Assembly: GCA_016234935.1 (NCBI GenBank)
Contig: JACRNL010000009.1
Coordinates: 40,765 to 104,764, forward strand
DNA: 64,000 bases
Reading direction: 5' to 3'
Source: Deltaproteobacteria bacterium
Lineage (GTDB): Bacteria; Desulfobacterota; GWC2-55-46
The stretch's first letter is position 1; each line of letters begins with the position of its first letter. Under the pieces are notes generated by a model, which had not been told where the DNA came from, searched no databases, and saw only the letters and a program-made list of their open reading frames with translations. The position numbers and the translations under genes are program-made. This document shows, one piece after another, positions 1-8,745 of this stretch.

Positions 1-812
1 AGTATCTGATGGCCGAGGCAGATGCCGAATATGGGTTTTCTGCCGATGAATTTTTTAATGGTCTCTTTGGCGTAAGGCACTGCGTCCGGGTCGCCGGGGC
101 CGTTTGAAAGGAATATGCCGTCAGGGTTCAGGTCAAGTATCATCTCTGCCGGGGCGTGCGCTGGCACGACGGTCACGTCGCATCCGGCGGCAGTCAGGTT
201 TCTGAGGATATTCCTCTTTATACCGAAGTCGTAGGCAATGACCTTATATCTTTTGCCTTCCTCAGCGGCCTTGCCATAGCCCCTGTCAAGGCTCCACAGG
301 CTTTCGCGCCATGAATAGGCTGCCCGGCAAGTGACTTCCTTAACAAGGTCTACTCCCACAAGGCCGCCGGCCTCGCGCGCCCTCTTGACAAGGTGAGCGG
401 CGTCACTTTCAACGGTCGAGATAATGCTCATCATCGCGCCCTTGTCCCTGATAATCCTCGTAAGCGCCCTTGTATCTATGCCGTGGATGCCGACGATGTG
501 GTGGCGCTGGAGGTAGCCCTGCAACGCCTCTGCCGAGCGCCACGAGCTTGGATAAAGGCACGGCTCCTTGACGATAAAACCCTGCACCCAGGGGCGCAGA
601 GATTCTATGTCCTCCTGGTTTATTCCGTAGTTGCCCTGCTGGCTGTAGGTCATGACGACCGTCTGTCCCTTGTAGGACGGGTCAGTCAAGACCTCCTGAT
701 AGCCGGTCATGGCGGTGTTGAAGACTATCTCTCCAAGCGCCTCGCCCGCGGCGCCGAGGGACAAGCCCTCAAACACCGTTCCGTCGGCAAGGGCTAATAT
801 CGCCTTTTTCAA
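1..812 (-). CDS. carA: carbamoyl-phosphate synthase small subunit, partial (3' end outside window)
   Basis: Glutaminase subunit that releases ammonia from glutamine for carbamoyl phosphate synthesis, first step of pyrimidine (and arginine) synthesis. Reading the minus strand gives about 270 residues starting [16 protein letters not shown], then the conserved NTAMTGYQE and [13 protein letters not shown] stretches. The window cuts it just after GICLGHQ, which holds the class I amidotransferase cysteine nucleophile. The start is a TTG at 810-812 with GAGGTG six bases upstream; no ATG is in frame nearby. It is the last visible gene of pyrR-pyrB-pyrC-carA, separated from pyrC by a palindromic repeat. 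Confidence 0.93.
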   Translation of the reverse strand, partial: MKKAILALADGTVFEGLSLGAAGEALGEIVFNTAMTGYQEVLTDPSYKGQTVVMTYSQQGNYGINQEDIESLRPWVQGFIVKEPCLYPSSWRSAEALQGYLQRHHIVGIHGIDTRALTRIIRDKGAMMSIISTVESDAAHLVKRAREAGGLVGVDLVKEVTCRAAYSWRESLWSLDRGYGKAAEEGKRYKVIAYDFGIKRNILRNLTAAGCDVTVVPAHAPAEMILDLNPDGIFLSNGPGDPDAVPYAKETIKKFIGRKPIFGICLGHQI

Positions 813-840
813 AATGCACCTCGCATGTCTTCTTTTTTCT

Positions 841-917
841 GTCATCCCCGAATGCCTTTATCGGGGATCTAAATCAAAAGCCGAACATAGATTCCCGATT
901 AAAACATCGGGAATGAC
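841..917. repeat. 77-bp inverted repeat between pyrC and carA
   Basis: Two arms of about 30 bp (841-871 and 889-917) are imperfect reverse complements. Each arm contains its own small hairpin of the type CCCGAtgttttaaTCGGG, so a double hairpin can form. It looks like a paired REP element. It lies in the pyrC-carA gap, where it could affect mRNA stability. No T-run follows, so it is not a clear terminator. Confidence 0.75.
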
Positions 918-950
918 AAAATTAAAAAATTACTCGGCTAAAAATACACG

Positions 951-2258
951 CTACGCCTCTTTCAAACAATCAAAAACGATCTTCCCGCCAACGATGGTCT
1001 TTACTATCTTTCCCTTCATCGCCTTTCCGGCGTAAGGCGTGTTTTTTGATTTGGATTTTAACGTTGACGGGTCAACCGTCCATTCAGCGTCAAGGTCGGC
1101 AATCGCGATATCCGCGCTCGCGCCAACCCTGAGCGTGCCTTTGTCAAGGGACATCACCTTTGACGGATTAAGCGACATTACCTTGACAAGTTCATTAAAT
1201 GTCAAAACGCCCTCTTCGACAAGGCCGTAGACGAGCGAAAAGGCCGTCTCAAGGCCAACGATGCCGTTGGCGGCGCGGTCGAATTCAACGTCTTTTTCCA
1301 TGACCGACTGCGGCGCGTGGTCTGTGGCCACTACGTCTATCGTGCCGTCTTTAAGGGCCTGCCGGAGGCAATCGACGTCAACCTTTGCGCGAAGCGGCGG
1401 GTTCATCTTCGCGTTCGTATCGTAGCCTGCCGCTGCCTCGTCGGTCAGCGTCAGATGGTGCGGCGTGGCCTCGGCGGTCACCGTCACGCCGGCCTTTTTC
1501 GCGCTGCGGATGAGCTCGACTGAGCCGCGCGTGCTCACGTGGGCGATGTGAAGACGCCCTTTGGTAAGCTCCGCAAGCCTTATGTCCCTTGCGATCACGG
1601 CCTCTTCAGCCGCGTTCGGGATGCCCTTCAGCCCGAGGCGCGTTGAGACGGCGCCTTCGTTCATCACGCCCTTTCCCGCAAGTTCCATGTCCTCGGCGTG
1701 GCTTATAATGGTCAGGTCGAGCGCCTTTGAGTATTCAAGCGCCCTTCTCATGAGGCCGCTTTTGACAATCGGCATGCCGTCGTCGGAAAGGGCGACACAT
1801 CCGGCGTCCTTTAATTCAGCCGCCTCGGTGAGCCTTTCACCCTTTAAACCCACCGTGACAGCGCCGACTGGAAGCACGTTCACCAACGCGCCCTTTGCCT
1901 TGTTGACGATATAGCTCGTGACGGACTGGTTGTCGTTCACCGGCCTCGTGTTCGCCATGCACAGGATGGTCGTAAAGCCACCTGCGGCGGCTGCCTCAGC
2001 GCCGGTCTGTATCGTCTCTTTGTATTCAAAGCCCGGCTCGCGAAGGTGCGTGTGCAGGTCAACAAGGCCGGGCATGACGACGAGCCCTGCGGCGTCTATT
2101 ATCTCAAGGCCTGGCGCGCCGGGGATAAGCTCGGTCTCGTCGTCCTTCGCGGCCTTGACCGACGCTATGCGGCCGCCCATGATGTATATGTTGCACAAGG
2201 CGTCAATGCCTGACGCCGGGTCGACGACACGGCCGCCTTTTATAACGAGTCTTTGCAT
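951..2258 (-). CDS. pyrC: dihydroorotase
   Basis: Zinc amidohydrolase that cyclises carbamoyl aspartate to dihydroorotate, third step of UMP synthesis, cytoplasmic. The 435-residue length fits the type I family. Visible metal-binding motifs are DLHTHLREPG (about residue 66), HAED (about 187), IAHVSTRGS (about 240) and ATDHAPQ (about 311). It lies 17 bases downstream of pyrB, so the two are co-transcribed. Activity is likely because the metal ligands are complete. Confidence 0.95.
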   Translation of the reverse strand: MQRLVIKGGRVVDPASGIDALCNIYIMGGRIASVKAAKDDETELIPGAPGLEIIDAAGLVVMPGLVDLHTHLREPGFEYKETIQTGAEAAAAGGFTTILCMANTRPVNDNQSVTSYIVNKAKGALVNVLPVGAVTVGLKGERLTEAAELKDAGCVALSDDGMPIVKSGLMRRALEYSKALDLTIISHAEDMELAGKGVMNEGAVSTRLGLKGIPNAAEEAVIARDIRLAELTKGRLHIAHVSTRGSVELIRSAKKAGVTVTAEATPHHLTLTDEAAAGYDTNAKMNPPLRAKVDVDCLRQALKDGTIDVVATDHAPQSVMEKDVEFDRAANGIVGLETAFSLVYGLVEEGVLTFNELVKVMSLNPSKVMSLDKGTLRVGASADIAIADLDAEWTVDPSTLKSKSKNTPYAGKAMKGKIVKTIVGGKIVFDCLKEA

Positions 2259-2275
2259 TTTTCTTTATGTCTCCC

Positions 2276-3205
2276 TTATGTCTCTCTTGACGCGCCGAGC
2301 AGCAGGTAAAATATGGCCATCCTCACCGCTACTCCGTTCGTCACCTGGTCGAGTATCAGCGAATAGGGCCCGTCCGCGACGTCAGGGGATATCTCCACGC
2401 CCCTGTTTACCGGGCCGGGATGCAGTATTATCACGTCCTTTTTCGCCGTCCTGAGCTTGTCGGCGTCAAGGCCGTATAGCCTTGAATATTCCCTTGCCGA
2501 CGGGAAAAACGCCTCGTCCTGCCGCTCAAGCTGAATCCTCAGCATCATTATCACGTCCGCGTCTTTAATCGCGTCCGTCATATTGGCGGCGGCACGGCAG
2601 CCCAATCTTTCAATCCCGGGCGGCATCATGGTCGGCGGCCCGGCCACCGTCACCGACGCGCCTAACTTCGTAAAGCCGTAGATATTAGACCTGGCGACCC
2701 TTGAATGCGCGATATCGCCGACAATGGCAAGCCTTACGCCTTCTATCCGTCCAAGCCTTTCCTTCACGGTAAGCAGATCAAGCAGCGCCTGACTTGGGTG
2801 CTCATGCGCGCCGTCCCCTGCGTTTATAACCGAGCACCCGACGTAGCGGGAGAGCATCTCCGGCGTGCCTGCGGATGAGTGGCGTATCACAATGGCGTCC
2901 GGCTTCATGGCCTCAAGGTTCCGGGCCGTGTCCTTCAAGGTCTCGCCCTTCACCGCGGAGCTCGACGCGATGGAGATGTTCACCGCGTCGGCGCTCATGC
3001 GCTTGGCGGCTATCTCAAACGACGTGCGCGTCCTTGTGGAAGGCTCGTAAAAGAGGTTGATGACTGTCTTGCCTCGAAGCGTAGGGACCTTTTTTATCTC
3101 CCTCGCGGATACCTCTTTGAACGACTCGGCGGTGGATAGGAGAAGCTCTATCTCATCAACAGTCAGGTTTTCTATGCCAAGAAGGTCTTTTCTCTTTGTT
3201 TTCAT
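2276..3205 (-). CDS. pyrB: aspartate carbamoyltransferase catalytic subunit
   Basis: Condenses carbamoyl phosphate with aspartate, the committed step of pyrimidine synthesis. The 309-residue protein has the carbamoyl-phosphate loop [13 protein letters not shown] (about 53), the HPSQALLDL motif (about 139) and a C-terminal [10 protein letters not shown] segment. It lies 41 bases downstream of pyrR and 17 bases upstream of pyrC. No regulatory subunit (pyrI) is present in the window, consistent with PyrR control at the RNA level. Confidence 0.95.
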   Translation of the reverse strand: MKTKRKDLLGIENLTVDEIELLLSTAESFKEVSAREIKKVPTLRGKTVINLFYEPSTRTRTSFEIAAKRMSADAVNISIASSSAVKGETLKDTARNLEAMKPDAIVIRHSSAGTPEMLSRYVGCSVINAGDGAHEHPSQALLDLLTVKERLGRIEGVRLAIVGDIAHSRVARSNIYGFTKLGASVTVAGPPTMMPPGIERLGCRAAANMTDAIKDADVIMMLRIQLERQDEAFFPSAREYSRLYGLDADKLRTAKKDVIILHPGPVNRGVEISPDVADGPYSLILDQVTNGVAVRMAIFYLLLGASRET

Positions 3206-3246
3206 GATGTTATAGGTTTTCCTTCACAGCCTGCCATCGCATGTCT

Positions 3247-3795
<549 letters not shown>

Positions 3796-3838
3796 TCATT
3801 TTACGGTAAATTTCCGGCTATCGGGCGGTCCGCCGGAC

Positions 3839-3876
3839 AAAAAAAATACCTCAGCGCATTTGCAGCGCGGAGGTAT
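3839..3876 (-). terminator. pyr operon attenuator terminator
   Basis: On the minus strand a GC-rich hairpin with arms ATACCTC-GCGC and GCGC-GAGGTAT is followed by eight T residues. It stands 53 bases upstream of the pyrR start and downstream of a PyrR-type binding loop, which is the geometry of a PyrR-controlled transcription attenuator. Confidence 0.88.
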
Positions 3877-3911
3877 GCCGTATCTCTTGCGACGTTGGTT
3901 TCAATTTGCCT

Positions 3912-3945
3912 CCCCTTCTCAATCTCTCCGGATTAAGTTAAAGGG
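3912..3945 (-). promoter_or_regulatory. PyrR RNA-binding loop (anti-antiterminator) in the pyr leader
   Basis: The minus-strand leader contains AATCCGGAGAGATTG, close to the PyrR loop consensus (TCCAGAGAGG type), enclosed by a CCCTTT/AAGGG stem. It lies 36 bases before the terminator hairpin. When UMP-PyrR binds this loop an antiterminator should not form and transcription stops. A weak promoter-like TTGGTT...TGTATA can be seen at about 3978-4005 but is not certain. Confidence 0.78.
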
Positions 3946-4010
3946 TCTTTTTACAGTCTGGGTTGATAATCTCTTTTATACATGCCCTCGCATGTTTTAA
4001 ACCAAGGGCG

Positions 4011-4415
4011 TCAGCGCAAACCGTATGGCCCCGGCTTAAGCGGAGCCTCCTCTGCGATATCAAAATATACGGTCTTTACATACAGGTTGTTTATATTTAT
4101 GGTCTCGCTCCAGCTTATCTTAACGGAGATCGATTCCATGAACCTGGTTATAACTACTTCATCATGGCCGATTGGCACGGACCACGAATGCGCCTTCTTG
4201 AGTATAAGCTTTTCCACCTCTGCGTCGGAATACATGTGCGCGTTCTTCATGACGTCGTTTTTTACGTCGGTCTTAAGCAAATAGTAAGCAATAAACGGAG
4301 GCGCGGCCTTGGATGCGGCATATGCCGACGCGGCAAGAACCGCGAGCCAGAAGATTACGCCCAGCCTGGAAGCGCCCCGATTATTCGACGATATTTTATT
4401 CTTCAACATTTCCAT
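4011..4415 (-). CDS. single-pass membrane-anchored protein of unknown function
   Basis: Not recognised with certainty. The 134-residue protein has a basic N-terminus, one hydrophobic segment (about residues 19-36, LGVIFWLAVLAASAYAA) and a soluble C-terminal part of about 95 residues, probably on the outer face of the inner membrane. The layout resembles small pilus-associated or DUF4845-type proteins, but that is only a structural likeness. It lies between ptsI and the pyr leader on the same strand; the pyr promoter must lie at its 3' end. Confidence 0.6.
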   Translation of the reverse strand: MEMLKNKISSNNRGASRLGVIFWLAVLAASAYAASKAAPPFIAYYLLKTDVKNDVMKNAHMYSDAEVEKLILKKAHSWSVPIGHDEVVITRFMESISVKISWSETININNLYVKTVYFDIAEEAPLKPGPYGLR

Positions 4416-4479
4416 AAAATATACAATGTCAGCGTCACGCAGTCAATGAGTTTCTTATCCTGCCGCGCGCTTGAGAGCG

Positions 4480-6261
4480 TCAGACCCAGAACTCTTCCTT
4501 CCTGTGAAGCTCCGGCAGCTTCGCGTTTATGTACTGCTCGACGTCCCTTGCCGTAGAAAGGTTCACGATATGCCTGCATATCTTCTTTGCCTCAGCGTAG
4601 TTCACGGAGCGCACGAGCCTCTTGACCTTGAGTATCGAATTGGCGTTCATGCTGAGCTGGTCTATGCCCAGGCCGATGAGGATGAGCGCGTACGCAGGCT
4701 CTCCAGCCATCTCGCCGCACACGCCGACGCTGACGCCCGCGGCCTGGGCCGCGTCGGCGACGCTCTTTATTATCCTCAGCACGGCCGGATGCATGGGCTC
4801 GTAGAGGTAGGCCACGTGCTCGTTCACCCGGTCTATGGCAAGGGTATATTGCAGCAGGTCGTTCGTGCCTATGGAGATGAAGTCCGCCTCCTTGCATATC
4901 AAATCCGCGATGATGGCCGCCGACGGTATCTCTATCATGGCGCCGACCTCGATGTTCGTGTCAAAGGGCTTGCCCTCGGCCTTCAATTCGGCCTTTGCCT
5001 CCTCGAGGATGGCCTTTGAAAGGCGCAGTTCGTCTATGCCGGAAATCATCGGAAACAAGACCTTCACCTTTCCCGTGGCGCTTGCCCTCAATATGCCCCT
5101 TAACTGGGTCTTGAAGATGTCCGTGTTTTTCAGGCAGAACCTTATGGCGCGAAGCCCGAGCGCCGGATTTATCTCCTCATTCTTGTCGCCCAAAAGGAGC
5201 TTGTCGCCCCCGACGTCGAGCGTCCGGATTATCGCCGGGTGCGGGGATATCTTCCTGACCACCTGCTTATAGGCCTGGAAGTGTTCATTCTCCGTCGGCA
5301 GCTGGGCCCTGTTCATAAAAAGGAACTCGGTCCTGTAAAGACCGACGCCCTCGCCGCCGTGCTCGGCGATGGACGTTATCTCGTCGGCCATCTCGATGTT
5401 GCCCATGAGGCGTATGCGCCTGCCGTCTTTTGTCTCGGAAGGGAGGTCTTTATAATGAAAAAGCTCCCTGCCATAGACCTTGTAGCGCTCCTGGCGCTTC
5501 ATATAGACGTCTATGACGCTCTCGGAAGGGTTTATGATGACCGTGCCGGTGGTGCCGTCTATGATGACCGTGTCGCCGGTCTCGACGCTTCTGGTGATGC
5601 TCTCAAGCCCGACTATGGCCGGTATCTCAAGGGAACGGGCCATGATGGCCGTGTGCGACGTCGCGCCGCCAACGTCAGTTAAAAATGCCAGAACGGTTCC
5701 CTTGACCATCTGCGCCGTATCCGCAGGCGTGAGGTCGTGCGATACCACCACGGACGGCGCATTCAAGTCCGCCACGCTCTCGTGCCTTTTGCCCATGAGG
5801 TTCACGAGCACGCGGTTGACAATGTGCTCGATGTCAAAAGAACGGGATCTCAGATACTCGTCGTCGATTTTGCCGAAGAACTGCATCAAGTCTTTCAAGA
5901 CCTTGCTGAGCGCCCATTCGGCGTTGACACGCTCTTGCCTGATGACCTTTATAGTGTCGTTGATGAGCATATCGTCTTTGAGGATCATCAGATGGGCGTC
6001 TATGATGCGTATATGCTCCTTGCCCCTGCCGTCGGCGGCGGCCTCGACCTTCTTTTTGATGCCTTTGAGCTGCTCCCTGGACTCCTTGAGCGCGTTTTTG
6101 AACCGCTCTATCTCGCCTTCTGTCTCAGAGGCCTTGAGGTAGCAAAAATGCGCGGGTTCAGGCATGCCCCTTTCGAGGATATATGCCTTGCCGATGACTA
6201 TCCCCGGAGACACGCCCGTGCCCTTTAAAAGGGCGACCTGTTTTTTTTCTTCAGCCGTCAT
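4480..6261 (-). CDS. ptsI: phosphoenolpyruvate-protein phosphotransferase (PTS enzyme I)
   Basis: Takes phosphate from PEP and passes it to HPr. The 593-residue length fits. The phosphorylated histidine lies in GGATSHTAIMARS (about 197-209), the PEP-binding region carries GVGLYRTEFLFM (about 304) and GTNDLLQYTLAIDR (about 470), and the C-terminal active-site segment is VCGEMAGEP (about 520). It lies 68 bases behind ptsH, with an R6 repeat in the gap. With HPr kinase, EIIA and EIIB it forms a PTS without a permease in this window. Confidence 0.95.
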   Translation of the reverse strand: MTAEEKKQVALLKGTGVSPGIVIGKAYILERGMPEPAHFCYLKASETEGEIERFKNALKESREQLKGIKKKVEAAADGRGKEHIRIIDAHLMILKDDMLINDTIKVIRQERVNAEWALSKVLKDLMQFFGKIDDEYLRSRSFDIEHIVNRVLVNLMGKRHESVADLNAPSVVVSHDLTPADTAQMVKGTVLAFLTDVGGATSHTAIMARSLEIPAIVGLESITRSVETGDTVIIDGTTGTVIINPSESVIDVYMKRQERYKVYGRELFHYKDLPSETKDGRRIRLMGNIEMADEITSIAEHGGEGVGLYRTEFLFMNRAQLPTENEHFQAYKQVVRKISPHPAIIRTLDVGGDKLLLGDKNEEINPALGLRAIRFCLKNTDIFKTQLRGILRASATGKVKVLFPMISGIDELRLSKAILEEAKAELKAEGKPFDTNIEVGAMIEIPSAAIIADLICKEADFISIGTNDLLQYTLAIDRVNEHVAYLYEPMHPAVLRIIKSVADAAQAAGVSVGVCGEMAGEPAYALILIGLGIDQLSMNANSILKVKRLVRSVNYAEAKKICRHIVNLSTARDVEQYINAKLPELHRKEEFWV

Positions 6262-6289
6262 TTTTCACCCGATGGGCGCTTAATTATCT

Positions 6290-6324
6290 CCTCCCCCCTT
6301 GCGGGGGAAGGCAGGGTGGGGGCG
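6290..6324. repeat. R6 palindromic repeat between ptsH and ptsI
   Basis: CCTCCCCCCTTGCGGGGGAAGG followed by CAGGGTGGGGG. Related units occur at 57063-57102 (inside the N-terminal codons of an LpoA-like gene) and 63531-63572 (23S-5S spacer). It resembles dispersed hairpin repeats of the CTCTCCCC...GGGGAGAGGG type seen in many proteobacterial genomes. Confidence 0.7.
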
Positions 6325-6329
6325 CTTAA

Positions 6330-6632
6330 TCAGCACTCTTCGCCGAACCCGTTGCCTACAAGCTCTCCGAGGGCGCTTACGGCCGCCTCAGAGTCTTCGC
6401 CTTCGGCCCGGACGTTTATCTCCACGCCCTGAGAGGCGGCCAGCATCAAAATGCCCATGATGCTCTTGCCGTTGACCTCCTGGCCGTTCTTCTCGACGAA
6501 TATCTCGGAGTCGAACTTGTTGGCAAGCTGGACAAACTGGGCCGCGGCCCTCGCGTGCAGGCCGAACTTGTTCTTGATCGTAAATGCCTTTGTATGCGCC
6601 TGAGCCGTTTTTTCCATGGTCATTTCAGTCAC
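6330..6632 (-). CDS. ptsH: HPr phosphocarrier protein
   Basis: Small carrier that receives phosphate from enzyme I on histidine and can be phosphorylated on serine by HPr kinase. The histidine motif is FGLHARAAAQF and the regulatory serine motif is GKSIMGILMLAAS, both intact, which fits the hprK gene upstream. The open frame extends upstream into the EIIB gene, but the GTG at 6630-6632 with AAGGGTGGA seven bases before it is the best start (100 aa). ATGs at 6623 and 6617 are alternatives. Confidence 0.92.
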   Translation of the reverse strand: MTEMTMEKTAQAHTKAFTIKNKFGLHARAAAQFVQLANKFDSEIFVEKNGQEVNGKSIMGILMLAASQGVEINVRAEGEDSEAAVSALGELVGNGFGEEC

Positions 6633-6654
6633 GATGCAGTCCACCCTTGGCGCC

Positions 6655-7149
6655 TCAGCCGCTATTTTTCCCTTCATCCGCGCTTTTCGCTGGAAACAGG
6701 GCCGGTTCTTTTGCCGGGACATCCCTTATGTCAATAGCCACACCCAGAGCGGCGAATCTTTCCATTATATCCTCGTCCTGTTCGTCAACGATTACGCTCG
6801 GGGCTATCTTCCTGCCGTGTTCCACATGGTGTATGTTGCCGATGTTGAGCGCCTTGAACTTTACGCCATGCTCGTAAAACCTCATCGCGTCGGCAAGGCT
6901 TCCGAAAACAAGTATGACCCTGTCCCGGCCGTCGCCGTCTTTTTTTATTTTCAATACGGCGTCGTCTACCTTCAGCACCGTCACCTTGAGCTCTTCGCAG
7001 GCGCAGGCGCCCATTATCTCCCGCACAAGGCCGTTTGACGCGACCTCGTCCGACGCCACGATCAAGGCGTTGGCCTCGACATACGGCACCCAGGCGCAGA
7101 TTATCTGCCCGTGCAGCAGCCTGTCGTCCACCCTTACGAGACTTATCAT
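6655..7149 (-). CDS. PTS system EIIB component, mannose/sorbose family
   Basis: Mannose-family IIB domain of 164 residues. It starts MISLVRVDDRLLHGQI, where the histidine of RLLHGQ is the phosphorylation site. It sits between EIIA and ptsH. No IIC or IID permease gene occurs in the window, so a regulatory rather than a sugar-transport role is inferred. The last residues are rich in Lys, Glu and Pro and look like a flexible tail. Confidence 0.88.
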   Translation of the reverse strand: MISLVRVDDRLLHGQIICAWVPYVEANALIVASDEVASNGLVREIMGACACEELKVTVLKVDDAVLKIKKDGDGRDRVILVFGSLADAMRFYEHGVKFKALNIGNIHHVEHGRKIAPSVIVDEQDEDIMERFAALGVAIDIRDVPAKEPALFPAKSADEGKNSG

Positions 7150-7160
7150 GATAAGCGCCT

Positions 7161-7224
7161 ACCCCTTTTGAAGAGGCTGAGCCCCCTCAGGGGGTTCTAC
7201 CCCTTGAAGGGGTTCAACCCCTTT
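7161..7224. repeat. R2 palindromic repeat array at the 3' end of EIIA
   Basis: Contains GGCTGAGCCCCCTCAGGGGG and CCCCTTGAAGGGGTTCAACC units back to back. The array encodes the last residues (GLNPFKG) and the stop codon of the EIIA gene and continues to the EIIB start. Confidence 0.8.
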
Positions 7225-7619
7225 TCATGCAGCATATCCCCTGCAAGTATTATAGTTGACCTGCCGTAGTCCCTCAAAAAAACGGCCAGTTCTGACAGCG
7301 GCCTGGCAGGCCTGTGGCTTACGAACTTCAAAAGGAGCGGCAGATTGACGCCGGTGATTATCTCGACCTTGCCGGCGCTGAAAAACGAAAGGGCTATGTT
7401 CGTGGGCGTTCCGCCGAACATGTCGGTGAAGATGATAACACCCTTTCCTGCGTCCACATCGATGATGGCGCCTTTGAGGACGTCCCTGACGCCGTCGGTG
7501 GTATCCGTGTATTTGACGGCAATGCTCTTTACATGCTCATGCCTGCCGCTTATGCCTTCAACTGCCTTAATAAGGCATTCGGCAAGCCCATCATGCGTTA
7601 TAATCACTGCCCCTATCAT
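7197..7619 (-). CDS. PTS system EIIA component, mannose family
   Basis: Mannose-type IIA domain of 140 residues. The N-terminal MIGAVIITHDGLAE holds the phospho-accepting histidine, and FTDMFGGTPTNIALSF (about 75-90) is the family signature. Its last seven residues, GLNPFKG, and its TAG stop come from the R2 repeat array, so the C-terminus has been rewritten by a repeat. It probably takes phosphate from HPr in a regulatory relay with the adjacent EIIB. Confidence 0.88.
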   Translation of the reverse strand: MIGAVIITHDGLAECLIKAVEGISGRHEHVKSIAVKYTDTTDGVRDVLKGAIIDVDAGKGVIIFTDMFGGTPTNIALSFFSAGKVEIITGVNLPLLLKFVSHRPARPLSELAVFLRDYGRSTIILAGDMLHEKGLNPFKG

Positions 7620-7656
7620 AGTTTCACGCTGTCCATTGAGAATTGCCTGGTGTCGC

Positions 7657-7739
7657 GCCTGCCTGCCCTCCCCAGCCCTCGCGTGCCTGCCCTCGCGTGT
7701 CTAAAGCGAGGGTCTGAAGCGGGGGTTTTAAGCGGGGGT
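7657..7739. repeat. R1 repeat cluster between rapZ and EIIA
   Basis: Multiple overlapping R1 units: CCTGCCCTC occurs twice, then TCTAAAGCGAGGG, TCTGAAGCGGGGG and TTTAAGCGGGGG. It fills most of the 146-base gap. Confidence 0.8.
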
Positions 7740-7765
7740 CAGGCGCGGTTAGGGGGCATACCCCT

Positions 7766-8665
7766 TCAAGTGGTATGCATGTCCCTGTGTTTTATCCTGA
7801 CCGTCACAGCGGCCATTTGCAGCTCATTGGCAAGCGCGTCAACCACGACAACCGACCTGTGCCTGCCGCCCGTGCAACCCACCGCTATGGTCAAATAAGA
7901 TTTGCCTTCCTTGCGGTAAAGCGGAACGAGATAGGTAAGAAAATCGCCGAATCTCTTAAGAAACTCTCTCGTCTCATGGCTTGCCAGCACGTAGTCCCTT
8001 ACCTCAGGGGCGGAGCCGTCAAGCCCCTTCAGGGTATCCACGAAATAGGGGTTTGGCAGAAACCTTATATCGACGATAATATCCGCCTCCGTGGGGATGC
8101 CAAACCTGAAGCCGAAGGAGACCACGGTAACGGTCATCTTTTGCTCGGCTGCCGGCCCTGAAAAATAGTCCTTGATCAGCTCACGGAGTTCATGCACGTT
8201 GAAACCGGAGGTATCGACGACCTTATCGGCGTGGGCCTTGACTTCCTTAAGGAGCTCTCTTTCCTTAATGACGCCGTCAAGAGGACTTTCAGCTCCCGCG
8301 AGAGGATGCCTTCTCCTTGTCTCGCTGAAGCGGCGCACGAGCGTTTCATCGCCGGCCTCAAGGTATACAAGCTCCACCAGGTAACCGGCATCTTTAAGCG
8401 CGCCTATGACCGGCGTGAATTCATTCAGGAACTTCCTTTCGCGCACGTCCACAACGGCAGCGGCCTTCGTGGTCTCGCCCGATTGATTCAAAAGCTCCAT
8501 GAACTTGGGCAAAAGGGCGACGGGCATGTTGTCAACACAGAAAAAACCCGAGTCCTCCAGAGCCTTTATCGCGGTACTCTTGCCGGAACCTGAAGGGCCG
8601 CTCAGAACAACGAGGCGTATATCCTTATTCAAATTTTTACCATCGCGGTCCGTGACGGACTCCAA
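7766..8665 (-). CDS. rapZ: RNase adapter / nucleotide-binding protein RapZ (YvcJ family)
   Basis: P-loop protein that in E. coli guides RNase E to the GlmZ sRNA. The 299-residue protein has the Walker A VLSGPSGSGKST (about 20-31), the FCVDNMP motif, FGFRFGIPTEADIIVDIRF and the C-terminal AVGCTGGRHRSV motif. The start used is TTG at 8665, seven bases after the hprK stop. The first residues (ESVTD) come from a dispersed palindrome, so a TTG at 8630-8632 is an alternative. Linkage with rpoN, hpf and PTS genes is common in proteobacteria. Confidence 0.9.
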   Translation of the reverse strand: MESVTDRDGKNLNKDIRLVVLSGPSGSGKSTAIKALEDSGFFCVDNMPVALLPKFMELLNQSGETTKAAAVVDVRERKFLNEFTPVIGALKDAGYLVELVYLEAGDETLVRRFSETRRRHPLAGAESPLDGVIKERELLKEVKAHADKVVDTSGFNVHELRELIKDYFSGPAAEQKMTVTVVSFGFRFGIPTEADIIVDIRFLPNPYFVDTLKGLDGSAPEVRDYVLASHETREFLKRFGDFLTYLVPLYRKEGKSYLTIAVGCTGGRHRSVVVVDALANELQMAAVTVRIKHRDMHTT

Positions 8666-8745
8666 GCGTTTTTCAACGTTTTGCCTCTTTCTTGTCCGTG
8701 ACGGACTCCGAGTCCGTGACGGACTCCAAATCCGTGACGGACTCC
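8649..8745. repeat. palindromic TCCGTGACGGACTCC repeats, partly tandem with 18-bp period
   Basis: Copies at 8649-8663, 8695-8709, 8713-8727 and 8731-8745; the last three are spaced exactly 18 bases. Each unit with flanks is a near-perfect palindrome. They encode ESVTD repeats at the HprK C-terminus and the first residues of RapZ. Two more copies lie at 43113-43145. Confidence 0.85.

Noticed and set aside
393..797. Plus-strand open frame opposite carA
   Set aside because: It is the antisense of a clearly conserved gene with no homology or ribosome site; the same holds for the many long plus-strand frames opposite ptsI, hprK, ffh and RND.
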